From positions 1 through 64,000 of the forward strand of contig CAMPDV010000220.1 in the NCBI GenBank assembly GCA_946699065.1: 64,000 bases of DNA. Reading direction: 5' to 3'. This document shows positions 25,440 to 37,229 of the stretch, piece by piece; position 1 is the stretch's first letter, and the number at the start of each line of letters is the position of its first letter. The position numbers were made by a program, and so were the translations under genes. This stretch comes from Loxodes magnus (Eukaryota; Ciliophora; Karyorelictea; Loxodida; Loxodidae). The notes under the pieces were generated by a model. It was not told the DNA's origin. It searched no databases and saw only the letters and a list, made by a program, of their open reading frames with translations.

Positions 25440-28100
25440 ATGAGTAAGTTTAGAGTTTTAGGATAATTGATAAACTCTTTAAAACTAGCCTAACTACTAT
25501 TATATTTATTTATCTACTTCTTTAGTCAATCTGAAGAAAAGTTAAATCTCATTCTTGGATAATTTCAGTCTTTTATATTCTTAATAAATTTTAGGTAATT
25601 CCATTGCTCAATAAGTTATACAACTTTATATTTAAGTAAATGGATTTATATTTACCAAACTAATAAGCAAGTAAACTCTTAGAATTCTCCCCTAGAAACA
25701 CTTATATTTGCATCTGAATTACTATATTAATTAAGATAGCTAATATAATTTAAATAGTTATGCATTCTAAAGCTAAGCTATATAACTTAAATTTATATAA
25801 GTCATCATTAATTTTGTAAATGTAAATGCCTCTAAATTATTGGTTATATAAGCAAATCTCTTAATTCACTTAATTTCTTTATATATCTTTATTCCTAATT
25901 AACTAAATAAGTTAGTAGTGATTGCTAGCATAGTTAGATTTATGTTTTTCTTAGATAGGAATATCTATTAATTTCTCTATTTTATCTATTAAATTTATTT
26001 GATTTAAAATGCTTTAAAGATTACTTATACCTAGTAATTTCTTTATTTATTATAAACTAAAAGGTAACTACAATTTTTACTTATCTAGTTGCTTTAAAGT
26101 ATACGTTTTAAATCTAAATTAATGTGCTAATGAGAATATCCCTCCTCTGACAAACTGAGATTTAAATAAGCAAAGTTATCCTAAAATAACTAAAAAGATT
26201 TATTAACTGTTCTTAAGAGCCTAATCTTATTTTATTTCTTTAGTTTGCTGCTTTATTAGTTTATTATAGATTACTAATGAACTATTAATTTAAATCCATT
26301 CATTAATTACTAAATGCTTAATTATTTAAGTTCCTAGTTAATTTATTTTAGTGATTTTAGACTTAAAATATATCATTTCATCTTTAGATTTATTAGCCAT
26401 AATATTTACATTAGTCATAGAAAGCAAAATAACTTAGACTTTATGATGAATTATTTTAAGAGATAGTTAGCTTATTGTGCTAATCTAGACTCCTTCAAAT
26501 GCATTAAAGTAAAGATAAGCTAGCCTAGAGATTCATAATCTACTTATATAACCTTGTCTTAATTATTAAAATAGGATTAGCTTTATCTAGACAAAATTTA
26601 AATACTTTAATTAAGTCGTTCAAGTGTTATTTATTTAGCTAGTAAATCAGTACTGATCTGAAAGCATCTTAATTAAACTATAAACATCATTAAAGAAGGG
26701 CAAGGAAATTATAAGGATGAAAATCCTCTTAGAATTACAAAAATGATGTCTTCTTTAAAGTAATCAAAAATGCTTAAATTATAGACCATAACTAAATTTT
26801 TTAGCAGGTTATGGAATAACTCATATAAGCTATATAACCAGCTTCATAATTAAACTTAAAATTAAGAAAGTTTTCAGAGAGTAAACTACCATACAAAAAG
26901 AAAACTTGCAAAAAAGGCTAATTTATATTAGAATTTAGTTCAATTCTAAGAGCTTAATAAGTAAATAGACAGCTTATCTGAATCTTTCGACAATATTTGG
27001 AAGGAAATTACCTTTCAGAAATGTCTAAACTTACCCTTATAAATCATGTTTTGAATTACTTAAAAAGCCTTGAGAATATTATTTTTTGCGATAATTTAAC
27101 GTCCTGTCTGAATTTCACAATGAACATTGAATCTAACTTGAAATAGATTAAAAAGGATTCATTAGGTAGGAAAGTTACTTAGAATGAGTTTGACATTATA
27201 CTTTTTAGTCATAAAATTCTAATAGAATTCTGTAGTTAAACTAATTTCCAAGAAGATATAAAATCATAAGATATAGAAAAATGGATTTTCTTATCATCAT
27301 AGAGCAATATAAGTTGACGAAGTTTCTCTTATTCTATCTGAGAGATAAATCTAAACAAAGTGTTCAACTTTAATTTAGCATAAGAAAACAAGGGTTTTCA
27401 AGCTTTTTCGATAGATATTCTCATGATATCACATTGAATCTGGTAAGTTAATATATCTTATAGCAGAAAATCATTCCTTTTAAGTCTTTAAAATTTTAAC
27501 TTAGCGATTGAAAATTCAAACATAATCGGAGAGATTCAATATATGCCTTTAATCATATTTGTACTATAATAAATGACTATCTCTATAGTTTTGAAGATTA
27601 AGATAAACATAAAAAATAGTTGACGAATAAAATTTTTCGCTATTCAGATCAAGCAAATTAATGATATTAAAGTAAAAAATCCTTCCATAAAGCTCAAAAA
27701 CACCGCCAGTTTAGTTTCCTAGCAGGAATTTTAGTGCTTAGCACTAGAATAAATTTGAAATTATTTGCGTGCTTGATAAGAATCAGATAAGAAAAATCGT
27801 GCTAATTAGCTGGAAAATATTTTTGCTAAATCATTCCTTAACATTACAAAGAAGCAATCTATTTCCATAACCAAAAATCATAAATAATTCTCTTTGTCTT
27901 TAAAAATAGTAAGTAGAGAGCTTTTTAAGTAGTGTAATAAAGCTTGCTTATAAATTAAATGGAAAGCTATTAATTTTGTTTAAATAATATCTACTAATAT
28001 CTTTATGGTTGCTTTTAAAATAAAAAGAGAGATATAGATTTATCAAAGACATTTAACTAATGACTTATTACTATTAAAATAGTAAAGGATAAGCTTAATT
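25440..28100 (+). CDS. Multi-pass membrane protein with long cytoplasmic part, function unknown
   Basis: A possible start is ATG 25440 (MSKFRVLGQLINSLKLAQ), in the same phase as the receptor upstream, so it could also be a continuation of that protein. The first third is rich in hydrophobic helices (LLLYLFIYFF, FISLVCCFISLL, FILVILDL). From about 26430 the protein-like frame changes phase. It reads NLDFMMNYFKRQLAYCANLD, SFDNIWKEITFQKCLNL, then from 27021 a stretch with KVTQNEFDIILFSHKILIEF. This topology, an N-terminal membrane block and a large soluble part, resembles the sensor-type proteins common in ciliates. No catalytic motif was found. The phase changes may be short introns or indels. 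The end is not defined; beyond 28.1 kb the translation loses protein character. Confidence 0.4.
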
Positions 28101-28865
28101 GTAAAAGTAATAGTTTTGATATTGTGATTAAATATTCTTTATCTGTTTAAGTTTCAAGTACCTTCTAAATTTTAATTGACAAACACTACTTATATATATT
28201 GTTAAAGATAACTAAATTTTAATAAACATGTCATAGATTTATTATCTAAAAAGTTATCAAAAAGAACATCATTCATAATTGAAGTGAAAGATTAAAATAT
28301 AATGAGATCTATAAATTATGTCCTTGATATCTTTTATAGATTATAGAATGTTAAAAGAATACCTAAAGCACAAAGTAGAAATACATTAGAATATTGTTAT
28401 AAATAAAATTAAAAAAGAATCAAAATTAGATAGCTATTAGGTTATAATTAAGTTCATTTTTAATTAGAAAAGGTTATTACCACAAAAAGTGCCAAAAATA
28501 TATTCCTGCTTGATATGCTTAATCCTTTAAAAGGTTATTTACATAATTAAAAATAAATATTTTTAAGAGTAAATAGAGTCTTCAAAATAGATAGTAGGGT
28601 ATAATACAAATTAACTCTTATGGTTATTTCATAGATAAAATAAGTATTAATTAAAGGATTTGCCTTAATTAAAAATCTATCATTATTTTTAAAGAATAGT
28701 ATAACGAGAGAAAGAAAATTGGAAAGTATAAAAATTTTTATAAACGATTCAATGAGAAAAAAATAAGAAACAGTTGGATGCTTTATTAATATTCCAATGA
28801 CAGAGAGTAGTGGGAAATATAAATTCCAAGAAATAAATCTAAATACATAATAATAATAAATTTGA
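28101..28865. other. Stretch without a convincing gene
   Basis: Both strands give mixed low-complexity translations. A plus-strand continuation of the preceding gene cannot be excluded up to about 28560. Confidence 0.3.
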
Positions 28866-29165
28866 TTATAGAGCGCGTAGCACTCTCATTGGTGCGCAGC
28901 TCTTTAAAAAATGTTTCATACTGACAAGAATGTTTCTTACTGATAAAATTACCAGATACTGATAAACCTTGTTCAATACTGGTATAATTATTCAGTACTG
29001 ATAAAAATGTTCAATACTGATATAATTTCAGAATACTCGTATCTTTAATACTTGTTGGAGGTCCATGGACATGGCAGGATTGTGTCTCATTGCATCACCA
29101 AAGCAGAGGACGACATGTGTCAATTATGGGTACTTAAATTCCCCACCTCTGATGAAGCTCGCAGT
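28866..29165 (-). repeat. Dispersed structured repeat, copy 3
   Basis: Inverted relative to copies 1 and 2. The end block is at 28866-28908 and the core at 29085-29150, kept in the same order. In the plus-strand reading the core has CAGAGG...GTC...GGGTAC...CCCC...CCTCTGATGA, with nested pairing CAGAGG/CCTCTG and GGG/CCC. Confidence 0.65.
28915..29055 (+). repeat. Degenerate ~20-bp tandem array
   Basis: About seven imperfect units of the type TACTGATAAAAATGTTCA lie between the end block and the core of structured repeat copy 3. The spacing is 18-24 bases. Copies 1 and 2 of the repeat do not show this array, so it is probably a local expansion. Confidence 0.6.
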
Positions 29166-29224
29166 ATTATTTCTTTTTCGTTCCAGAATTAAAAAATAAA
29201 ATAAGTCAGTGACGAAGGTCAAAC

Positions 29225-29330
29225 TAGCAGATGGCTCGAGGCCAAGCCAAAGCAGAGGAAGACATAAAGTCGATTATGGGTACTTAACTTCCCCAACCTC
29301 TGATGAAGATGACCTTGTTGCTCACCTTCG
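29225..29330 (-). repeat. Dispersed structured repeat core, copy 4
   Basis: A second core 150 bases from copy 3 in the same orientation. The bases from AAAGCAGAGGA to CTCTGATGAAG are nearly the same as in copy 3, giving a tandem pair of cores. Confidence 0.65.
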
Positions 29331-29580
29331 AACAATGAGCAAAGCAATTTAATAAAAATATATAATAAAATCAGATAAGCGTATTCAAATATTTGATCTT
29401 CTTATACTTTGAAAGTTTATCAAAACTTAGAATGATAAAGCTTAGTATTCAAGTTAATAATTAGACTAAGTAAAGGATCATTTACCTATGTAATATGATC
29501 TTTCTATTTTTTATTTTATTCTTAAAGTAAAGCTATTAATTATTAGCTTATAGCAAGACCAAACCGTCTTCTTTATTAGA

Positions 29581-29691
29581 GCTTTTGCATATTGTTAAGT
29601 TTTGATATTTATAGCTTTTGCACATTGTTAAGTTTTGATATTTATAGCTTTTGCACATTGTTAAGTTTTTATATTTATAGCTTTTGCTAAC
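29581..29691 (+). repeat. 33-bp tandem repeat, 3.3 units
   Basis: The unit begins GCTTTTGCACATTGTTAAGT and is 33 bases long. Three nearly exact copies and a partial fourth follow one another. The period is a multiple of three and one minus-strand frame stays open (KSYKYQNLTMC), but no gene is seen around it, so coding is doubtful. Confidence 0.8.
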
Positions 29692-31079
29692 TTTAAATAA
29701 TATAATTCTACAAAAAAAAAGAAAGTTATCCAATTTATCTTAAGGCTATATAGCTAAGCTTAAATCTAGTAATTGCAAAAAGGTAAACATCTTAATTTAG
29801 CTTATCGTTTTTTTATGAAATTTGATTGAAAGAAGTTAATCTTTTAATTAGTTTTTATTAAGTAAATAAATTATTAAGTTGACCTTGAGAAGCATTTTAT
29901 TAGTTATCCTAAATTTAATGCTTCAGTTTGAAAATAAAAGTGAAAATGTTTAAATTAATAAGTGTGAAAAAGAGATTTAAGTAAAAGGAAAATTTATAAA
30001 TTATAGAAGCAAAGCATTTTACCCTAAATATCGTTATAAAGAAGATATTAATTAATATATAAAGACAATCATTAAACTCGAAAGTACTAATTTGAATAGG
30101 AATACTCTAAGGATATTAAAGAAAGTAAATAAGTTTAACGCAATTCTTAGAATATTAAAGATAATTACATGAATCAATTTATCTAATAAAATTCTGAGAG
30201 GATTAACCCCAACTAAATTTATTGTTTATATAAAATAATTTATTATAAAGCTTATAAAAGTCACTAGTGTAAAATGGTATAAGTTTATTATAATTATTGG
30301 ATATTTAGTTAGTCAAGTAAATAAATAAATTTTAAATATACTAAGAATTTTTATTATACCCTTCTCTTTCTTCAATTTTGACTAAGTAGTTCATTTATTA
30401 GTAATAAATATAAAATTTTATACGATTTATCTAGTAGGGAATTAAAACATCTGAAAGGTTTAAAACTTATTCATAAATTTAGATTTCCTTTATCTCTATT
30501 ATTAGTTAATTTTAATGATTTCCAAATTTTTGTTATAGGTTTTCTATAAACTTTCTAGGATAAAAGATAACAAAAATTCCTTTGATTTTAATATTTTATG
30601 GTTTAATTAAATTTTCTCCAGAAAGAAAATTATTATATTTTACAGCTGTATACTTTTTATTAATATATCAAATAAAGTCTCTTCATTGTTTAATTATATT
30701 TAGCTCTTAATTTTAAGCTTATCTACCAAGTGTAAATCTATTATCATATAAATAAATCATGGAGTAAGATATTTAAATTTTATGACTTATAGCTTTTTAT
30801 TATATTAAGAAATATTTTTAAATATGCTATCATTTTCCAATTGAGTCTTTATGATATTTTCTTTAGCTTTAAAAACCTTTCCAAATTTTTTCTAAGTAAT
30901 TGTTATCTTCCTTATTTAAGTTTTTCCTATAACTAGTAATTTTTTCTAAACCTAATAAAATTTAATTAGTTGTCTCTACCTTGTATTGAATCTTTTTTTA
31001 TCTTTGCTATTTTCATTTTACAGTAAGTTAAATATAAAAGATTTAATTCATTAAACATAATAATTTAATTCTTTCTGTT
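29692..31079. other. AT-rich spacer without a recognisable gene
   Basis: No protein-like frame on either strand and no further repeat was noticed. The stretch ends at the palindrome-block relative near 31085-31170. Confidence 0.4.
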
Positions 31080-31159
31080 ATATTTATGAATTATTATGAA
31101 ATTAAGTGTTATTTATTCTTGGAGGATTTTCTATCTCTTTTCTGCCAGCCTCTAAGTTG

Positions 31160-32560
31160 TTTTCAAGCTAAAATTAAAAGCTTAATATCTCTGTTCAACT
31201 CTCTGCCAAGCTTATTTTTAAGATTTCAAGTTTTTCTTTCATTCCTATTTCTTCTTTCTCTAAGGATATCTTATTATTATTATTTACTTATAAAAATTAG
31301 AAGTTTAGCTTCATCGGATGCCCTTTTTAAGTCCGTACCCACGTTGGAATGTTTTTTAACAGTTTTTCCTCTGTTCCCATTAATCTGGATATGCCTATAT
31401 GTTACTGAAATTAATTTCTAGACAGTATTCGTAAAATTTATTGCGCTAAAGATACATTGTCTACCTTCTTAGTTTTGTTCAAACGCTTCCCTTAATTCCT
31501 GCCTGAAAGATCACAGAAGAAGCGTTAACTTCAGTAGAATTTCTGTTCTTATTCCAACTCCATAGGTATTCAATATTAAAATTGATTAGAGGAAGCCGAT
31601 ATAGTTTTTTCTTGTGACAAAGGGAGTGATTCCTTGTTATAATATTATATAATCTTCTTTGCCAAGCAGAGCTCCCCAGAAATCTTTAAACTTTCCTCTT
31701 TAGATCAATCTTGACAAAATTAAGTTTCTAATTTAAATTGAAACATCTCCTCTCACTTGAAGTTTTCAGACCGAGTAGCTAAAATTTTTATTGCAGCTTA
31801 GCTAGCTCAAAAAGCAATCTATTCATCAAATCCGGAGCTGAACAAGGAGATTTCTCTGATAACAGTCGTAACAATTTGTTGTTTCTTAATAAAAGCTCTT
31901 TCTTTTCAGAGTTTCGGAGTGAGAGTCCCATTCTACTTGAATTGAAGGACGAGAATTTATTGTATTTTTTTCTTCAAGCTTTACATCTTATTTTCCGTTC
32001 TTAGACAATTTGGCAATTAAAAATCTTTTCTGAAGACCCAAAATTTTTTTAACTGTAAATATCTTAAGCGTTCAAGTATAGTTTATTTCTAGTTTATCTA
32101 ATTTTCATTTATTATTTTATCTTTTTTTCTTTCTATTTCGTTTGATTCTTTCAATATTCTAATTTAAGTTTAAGAATTCGATATATCTTCTCTACAGATG
32201 TGTTATTTGGTTACAGTAGGATCATATCTTTACTACAAGCGTTTTTTTTCTGATTTTTTCTTCTTTTGATTCCATTTTTTCACTTTTTTTTCTTAGTTAT
32301 AATTATCATCATAATTTTGCAAATTTTTTGAAATTCTGCTTCCTAATTATGTCTGCTTAATCTATTAGGTCTAAATTTGAATGTTCTAGTCTTGAAATAT
32401 TCTCAATAAGACTTTTAAAACTCTTTCATGGAACATGAATTTTAATGTCATTGTTATGCTGATTTTAGCTTGTCTATTGGTTGTTATATACCTTTCTTCA
32501 GCTCCTTGACCTCTTCCTAGAGGTCCAACACCATTTTAATCAGGTAATTATAGTTTATAT
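31160..32560 (-). CDS. Coiled-coil family member C, larger and unknown
   Basis: The minus strand near 32545 carries the family block LIKMVLDLQEEVKELKK, and the 3' side (31085-31170) carries the degenerate palindrome block. Between them a long protein-like stretch reads VTTVIREISLFSSGFDEQIA, then LSRNQFQQHIGISRLMGTEE and TWVRTQKGHPMK. This has a varied amino-acid make-up with Trp from TGA, unlike shadow frames. It is not seen in members A and B. The start is not resolved and the frame changes at least once. No known domain is recognised. Low-complexity Lys/Gln-rich translation continues upstream to about 33260 and may belong to it. Confidence 0.45.
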
Positions 32561-34118
32561 ATACTCGGTGAGGAAATTAGAGTCTTCTGAGAGCAAATTA
32601 TTTTTTGTCTATTTACTACCACAACTTTCTTTTATATGTGGTAGGTTAGTATTAATAATTATCTTCAGTTTTATATAAAATTTTCTATTTATGCACTCTA
32701 TTTTCTGTTATTCAATGTCTATTAATTTTTCTTGAAGTTCTTGGTCTTTCTATTGTCTGATCTTTTAAAAATATATTCTCTTTTCGAAATTAAGTTAATC
32801 TTATGTCTCGTTTAGATATTGATTAATTTATTTTACTTTTTCGTTTTCTATAATCATGTTTTACTATTGTCTAAAAATAGATTGTAATTATTAGTATATC
32901 TACTATTCTTTTACTAAATTATTTTAAATTAGTTATAGACTAAGTATTAACAATTAATTGTTTTTATCTTATATGTTTTTTTATCAGATTTCTGACTTTT
33001 TCCCTTAATTGAAAATTGTTTCATCATAAATTTAGATTATTTTTTTTTATTTGGTCTAGCTGATTTTAAAATTTTTGATAAGCTGCATTCTCAGGTTAAC
33101 AGATCCAATAAAAAATTTACCTTCATATTAAGAACTTAGTTCCTCTTATATTTCTGATTTTTCTACATTTCCTTCTTCATTTTTCTCCTTAATTTTCTAA
33201 GTTAGTTCTTTGAGAGGCGAACCTATTACTCCCTTTTTATTTTTCTTAATTATAACTTAAATAATTATACTAGAAGTTTTGAGTTAAATAATGATTTTTA
33301 GTTTTAAATCTAAATTAGTTAATTACTTCTTTAGCTTATATGATTCTTAACTAAAATAGATTTAACTTAGTTATATAACTAATTTGTAGATATTCTTGTT
33401 CAATTTAAATTTGATTATTGATTCTTCTAAATTAAGAAATTATTAAATTAGCAGTTTCCTTCTTATAAAAAGGCAAATAATTTAATCAAGTTAGTTTAAC
33501 TTCAAATTATTCAGATATCTGCTCCTTGCTTACATTAATATAATTAAGTCTTAACCATTTACATTTCTATCCAAACTTCTTAAATCTTAAAGTTTGGTTA
33601 TATAATAAATAGGTTAATTTTACTTATTTAAGAAGCAGAAGAAATAAATTATTGAAAAGTAATTATATTTCTGATCTCTTTGTAGATACTAGAAATTAAT
33701 CAAATATATATTGTTTAGGAAGATCATAAAATTTGATTTTAGCTTCATTGATGAATATAGGAAAACTAGAAATAACTATTAAATACCTAAAAATAAAGCT
33801 AAATTTTTAGAATTAAAAGAAATTCTCTAGTAACTATAAAGCAAATAAGAAAAACTTAACTTAAAAGATATTGACAAATAAAAGAGTTCAAACTTTTTCA
33901 TTCTTAAAGAAGTAAAACAAAATATAGTGACGTATATAATTAGATTGTACTAGGAGTAAAGAATAGTAAAATCATAAATATACAAATTAAGCTATTGTAT
34001 AGATAAAATAGAATTTAAGAAAGGGTTTTTCTTTATTTAAAGACATTAAATCAAAAATTTTAATTATAGATGTAATATTATAATTTCGGAAGTTCCAAAG
34101 TTAACAAGTTACGAAATC
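32561..34118. other. Possible N-terminal part of member C, then spacer
   Basis: The minus strand from 33260 to 32600 gives a Lys/Gln/Asn-rich, coiled-coil-like translation with no clear start. 33260-34118 shows nothing that can be supported. Confidence 0.3.
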
Positions 34119-34652
34119 ATGGAAAAGATTGACAAGAATTTTGAAGATTATTTTGCATTCGAATGAAAATATTACGGATTTAAATCTGATTCAGCGCAAC
34201 CAGTAAAGTAGATAAATCTCACAAACGAAATAAAGCAGAGACTAAAAGAAATTTATAAATAAAAAACTACACTTGAAAAGCCACATTCATACTGGAAGTT
34301 TAGACAGATTAGAGACATGCATCTTTTTGTATTTCTCTAATAATGTTATTAAATTTTACATCAACAAGCTACATTAACTGATTTCATCTATATATTCATA
34401 CCAGCTATATCATTTAATAATGATTTTTTCCAATTTTATCACTGTATAGTAGCATTATATGATAAGAATAAAGCTTCATACATTGCTTATATAGTTATTA
34501 TCTTAATAAACACTTTACCTAAACAAATATTTCAATTCATTTTGTAATATTTTTTAAAATTTCTTGATCTCTGTAAACAACAAGTTGCTATTTTTATTCC
34601 TCTTCTAAAACTATTGTTTAAATTTTTGAAAAAGAAGAACTTGACTAATTGA
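34119..34652 (+). CDS. Small membrane protein, function unknown
   Basis: ATG 34119 to an in-frame TGA at 34650-34652 gives 177 codons. The first 75 residues are convincingly protein (MEKIDKNFEDYFAFEWKYYG, with Trp from TGA, then SYWKFRQIRDMHLF). The second half is hydrophobic (FIYIFIPAISF and YIAYIVIILI) and suggests two or three membrane segments. Part of the second half also reads well in another frame (LDQLKIDFTKIIINQLSHAL), so the 3' half may be frameshifted or spliced. It converges with the minus-strand fragment that follows. Confidence 0.4.
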
Positions 34653-34699
34653 AAATTGATTTTACTAAAATAATTATTAATTAGTTAAGCCATGCTTTA

Positions 34700-36300
34700 A
34701 ACAGCTTAATAGTTAACTAAATTAATATATTATATTATTTACACTCTAATTAATAAATCATTTAAATTAAAAAGTAAAAGCTTAGTATTAGATATTTGAT
34801 AATATTCAATTATTAAGCAAGAGACTAGTACGAGTATGATTTAGCTATAATAAAAATTTAAATAATAAAGCCATTATAGTTTTAGAAATGTATGAGTACT
34901 AAATTAGTAAAATAGAATTATTTAATATTTGATTTATCATTTCTAGTTATATTAAGTTTAATTATACATTCATTGCAGCTATTCAATTCTCGTAGAAAGA
35001 TTATTCTTAATTATTTTATAAAAACTCAGTATTTGTTTAGTTTCTTCATGCTTTTTATACTAAGTTTAAATATCTCAACAGATTAGAATTTTATTATATC
35101 TTATTTAGTTTGTTCTTCTACTTCTCTAACTTCTTAGCTTTATCTTCAAATATTACTTTTTAAACTTCTATTGCTGCTTAGTTTTAAATGCTTCTTATTA
35201 GACTGGATTTTTTTAATTTAATCTATTTCTTTGGATGAACTGTACTTCTTATTTAAGAAAAAGTTTTATTCTGTGTAATTTTAACTTGAGATAAACATAA
35301 GTAATGCATGAGTATAAATAGGACAAATAGCTAGTTCCCAATTTCATTAAGGAAGGTAATTAAAATAACTAAAAAAGGCAAATTTTTCAGATTTATAAAG
35401 GTATTTATTTATATAGATAGAATGTTACAAAAACAAATGTAAAATTCAAATTTCATTTATTAGCATCACAGTAAGCTCAGATTTATCTATCAAAAGCTTA
35501 AATTTGAACAAATACAAATTAGTAAAAGGATATAATAGTGCTGAGAGTTATTTATAATTTAGACATTTTTTATCCAAATGCGATGATGAAAGCCTGAATA
35601 AATCTCCTTAGTAAGAGCACACTATAGTTCTAAACTAAAGGATATAAAATAATGGATAAAATAATAAAACAAAAGACTTTAAATTTTGTTAATTCCAAGC
35701 AAAAAGCAATAAGTTTGGAATGATTATTTCCTTTAGTCGTTATTCTAAACTGAATTTATTATTAAACTTTCCAAAATCTCTAAGTTAATTAGTTATTGAG
35801 AGATTTTCATTATTAGCTATGCAAAATAATGATGATTGAGAAAGCAAATTTTCAATTTAACTAATAAAACTTCTATATTAAGAAATATATGACAATAAAG
35901 TGCTTAGATAGATAAATAGAATAGTAGAAACTTATGGATTTTCTAACAAATCTGTATTAAGGTATTTCTTATCAAATAGAATCTAATATTTAATCCTATA
36001 TAAGTGTACCTTTATTATTATATCAAATTGTTAGAATTCATATAGCTGATGAAGTATAAAGTTATCTAGGCCTCAGCTAATTAAGAATCATCATATTAGA
36101 GGGAAGACATCAATAATAGATATTATAATTCTACCTAATCCTTATAAATAAACCTTAGCTAAAGCTTCTTCAAATTTTATTTTCAGATTTAAATATAACA
36201 ACAATAACAAAATTTATTTCTAATCATTCATTTCTTAGATTTCATAAAAAGTTCAAGTATAAATTAAAATTTTATAGATAGATAGATTATAAAGTATGCT
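34700..36300 (-). pseudogene. C-terminal fragment related to the large receptor at 46500-52803
   Basis: On the minus strand near 35530-35290 the translation ELTVMLINEIWILHLFLQHS, then SIYINKYLYKSEKFAF, is closely related to ELTVLIINEILIFFLFLQHS and SIYINQDLDKCEDFAF at 47850-47650. DNA similarity between the two is also visible on the plus strand. Upstream the same frame reads RLKEIIIPNLLLFAWNQQN and CSYQGDLFRLSSSHLDKK. The latter is comparable with the segment before the membrane region of the big gene. No cysteine-rich or LamG-like part is present between here and the acetyltransferase gene, so this is a partial copy, probably a relic. Boundaries are approximate. Confidence 0.5.
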
Positions 36301-37229
36301 TGAACTAGTCTCACCTTTTAAAAAATAAATGCTTAAAGCATATTAATGCTTAATCCAAGAAAAAAAAATTGAAATTAAGAAATTAAAGTTAGTATAATGT
36401 AAAATGTTTAAGCAAGGGATAATAAAGATGAAAGTTAAATTTAAATTTACTTAAATTTGTTGATAAGACTTCATATTTTGGTTATATAAGTTATATTAAT
36501 TAATAAATACTAATTTTTCTTTAAATAACTTAAAGCAATGAAATTTGGTATATGAACTTAATTATTTTCATATTAAGCAAAATATTTTAAATTATTAATG
36601 AACATAAGCAGTTCAGTTAAAATTCTACGACATGATCAAGTCTTTAAAAGACTTAGAATTACTAAATAAAGAAATTAAATGATGCTAAATAATAAGAAAA
36701 TATACCCTAATAGCTGCTAAAGATATTTTCCTTAAAATGTATAAAACATGAAGTTAAAATAAAATTAAAAAATGAAATAGATGAATTATTATGAAACTTA
36801 TTCACCTTAAACATATAGTAGATATCAATACTTAACCATCAAAGTTAACTAAGAACATTTGAATAGTAATTTTAAGCAAATTGACAGGATTTTTCTTTCG
36901 TATTTAGTATTAGTTGTAATATAAAGATTATTTATCTTTAATAAGCTTCTAGTAAATAATTTTTTAGAAGAAGACTTAAATAAAGAAAATCCTACAACAA
37001 TCTAAGAAAATATATTAGTTTTTTATATTCTTAAAAATTTTTAATTTAAACTGTGATTTAAAATTCCATTCTGCTTTTATTAGATTTGGAATTATGAAAA
37101 AATTTGAGAAAATTCAATGCTTTACTCATAAATCTTTTCTTTATAAATTCCAAATGCGCATATCATTTTTAATTATAGATTTTTATTGTTTGACTTTTCA
37201 AAAGTGAATTTAAAATTTTAGTTAACTGT

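Noticed and set aside
28866-28908. tRNA or tRNA-derived SINE head (GCGTAGCACTC...TTGGTGCGC resembles a D-arm)
   Set aside because: No box B or T-arm follows at the right distance, and the anticodon arm cannot be drawn. No tRNA gene was found anywhere in the window.
29240-29315. 5S rRNA-derived repeat (GAAGTTAAGTACCC resembles the 5S internal promoter)
   Set aside because: The match is about ten bases, is not kept in the other three copies, and no other part of 5S rRNA is present.
29085-29330. Hammerhead ribozyme (GTC followed by CTGATGA on the plus strand)
   Set aside because: The spacing of GTC and CTGATGA is tempting. The third core strand GAAA is missing in one copy, stem III cannot form beyond two pairs in the other, and the CTGATGA overlaps the conserved CAGAGG/CCTCTG stem.
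29581-29691. CRISPR-like array
   Set aside because: The 33-bp units follow each other directly with no spacers, and the genome is eukaryotic.
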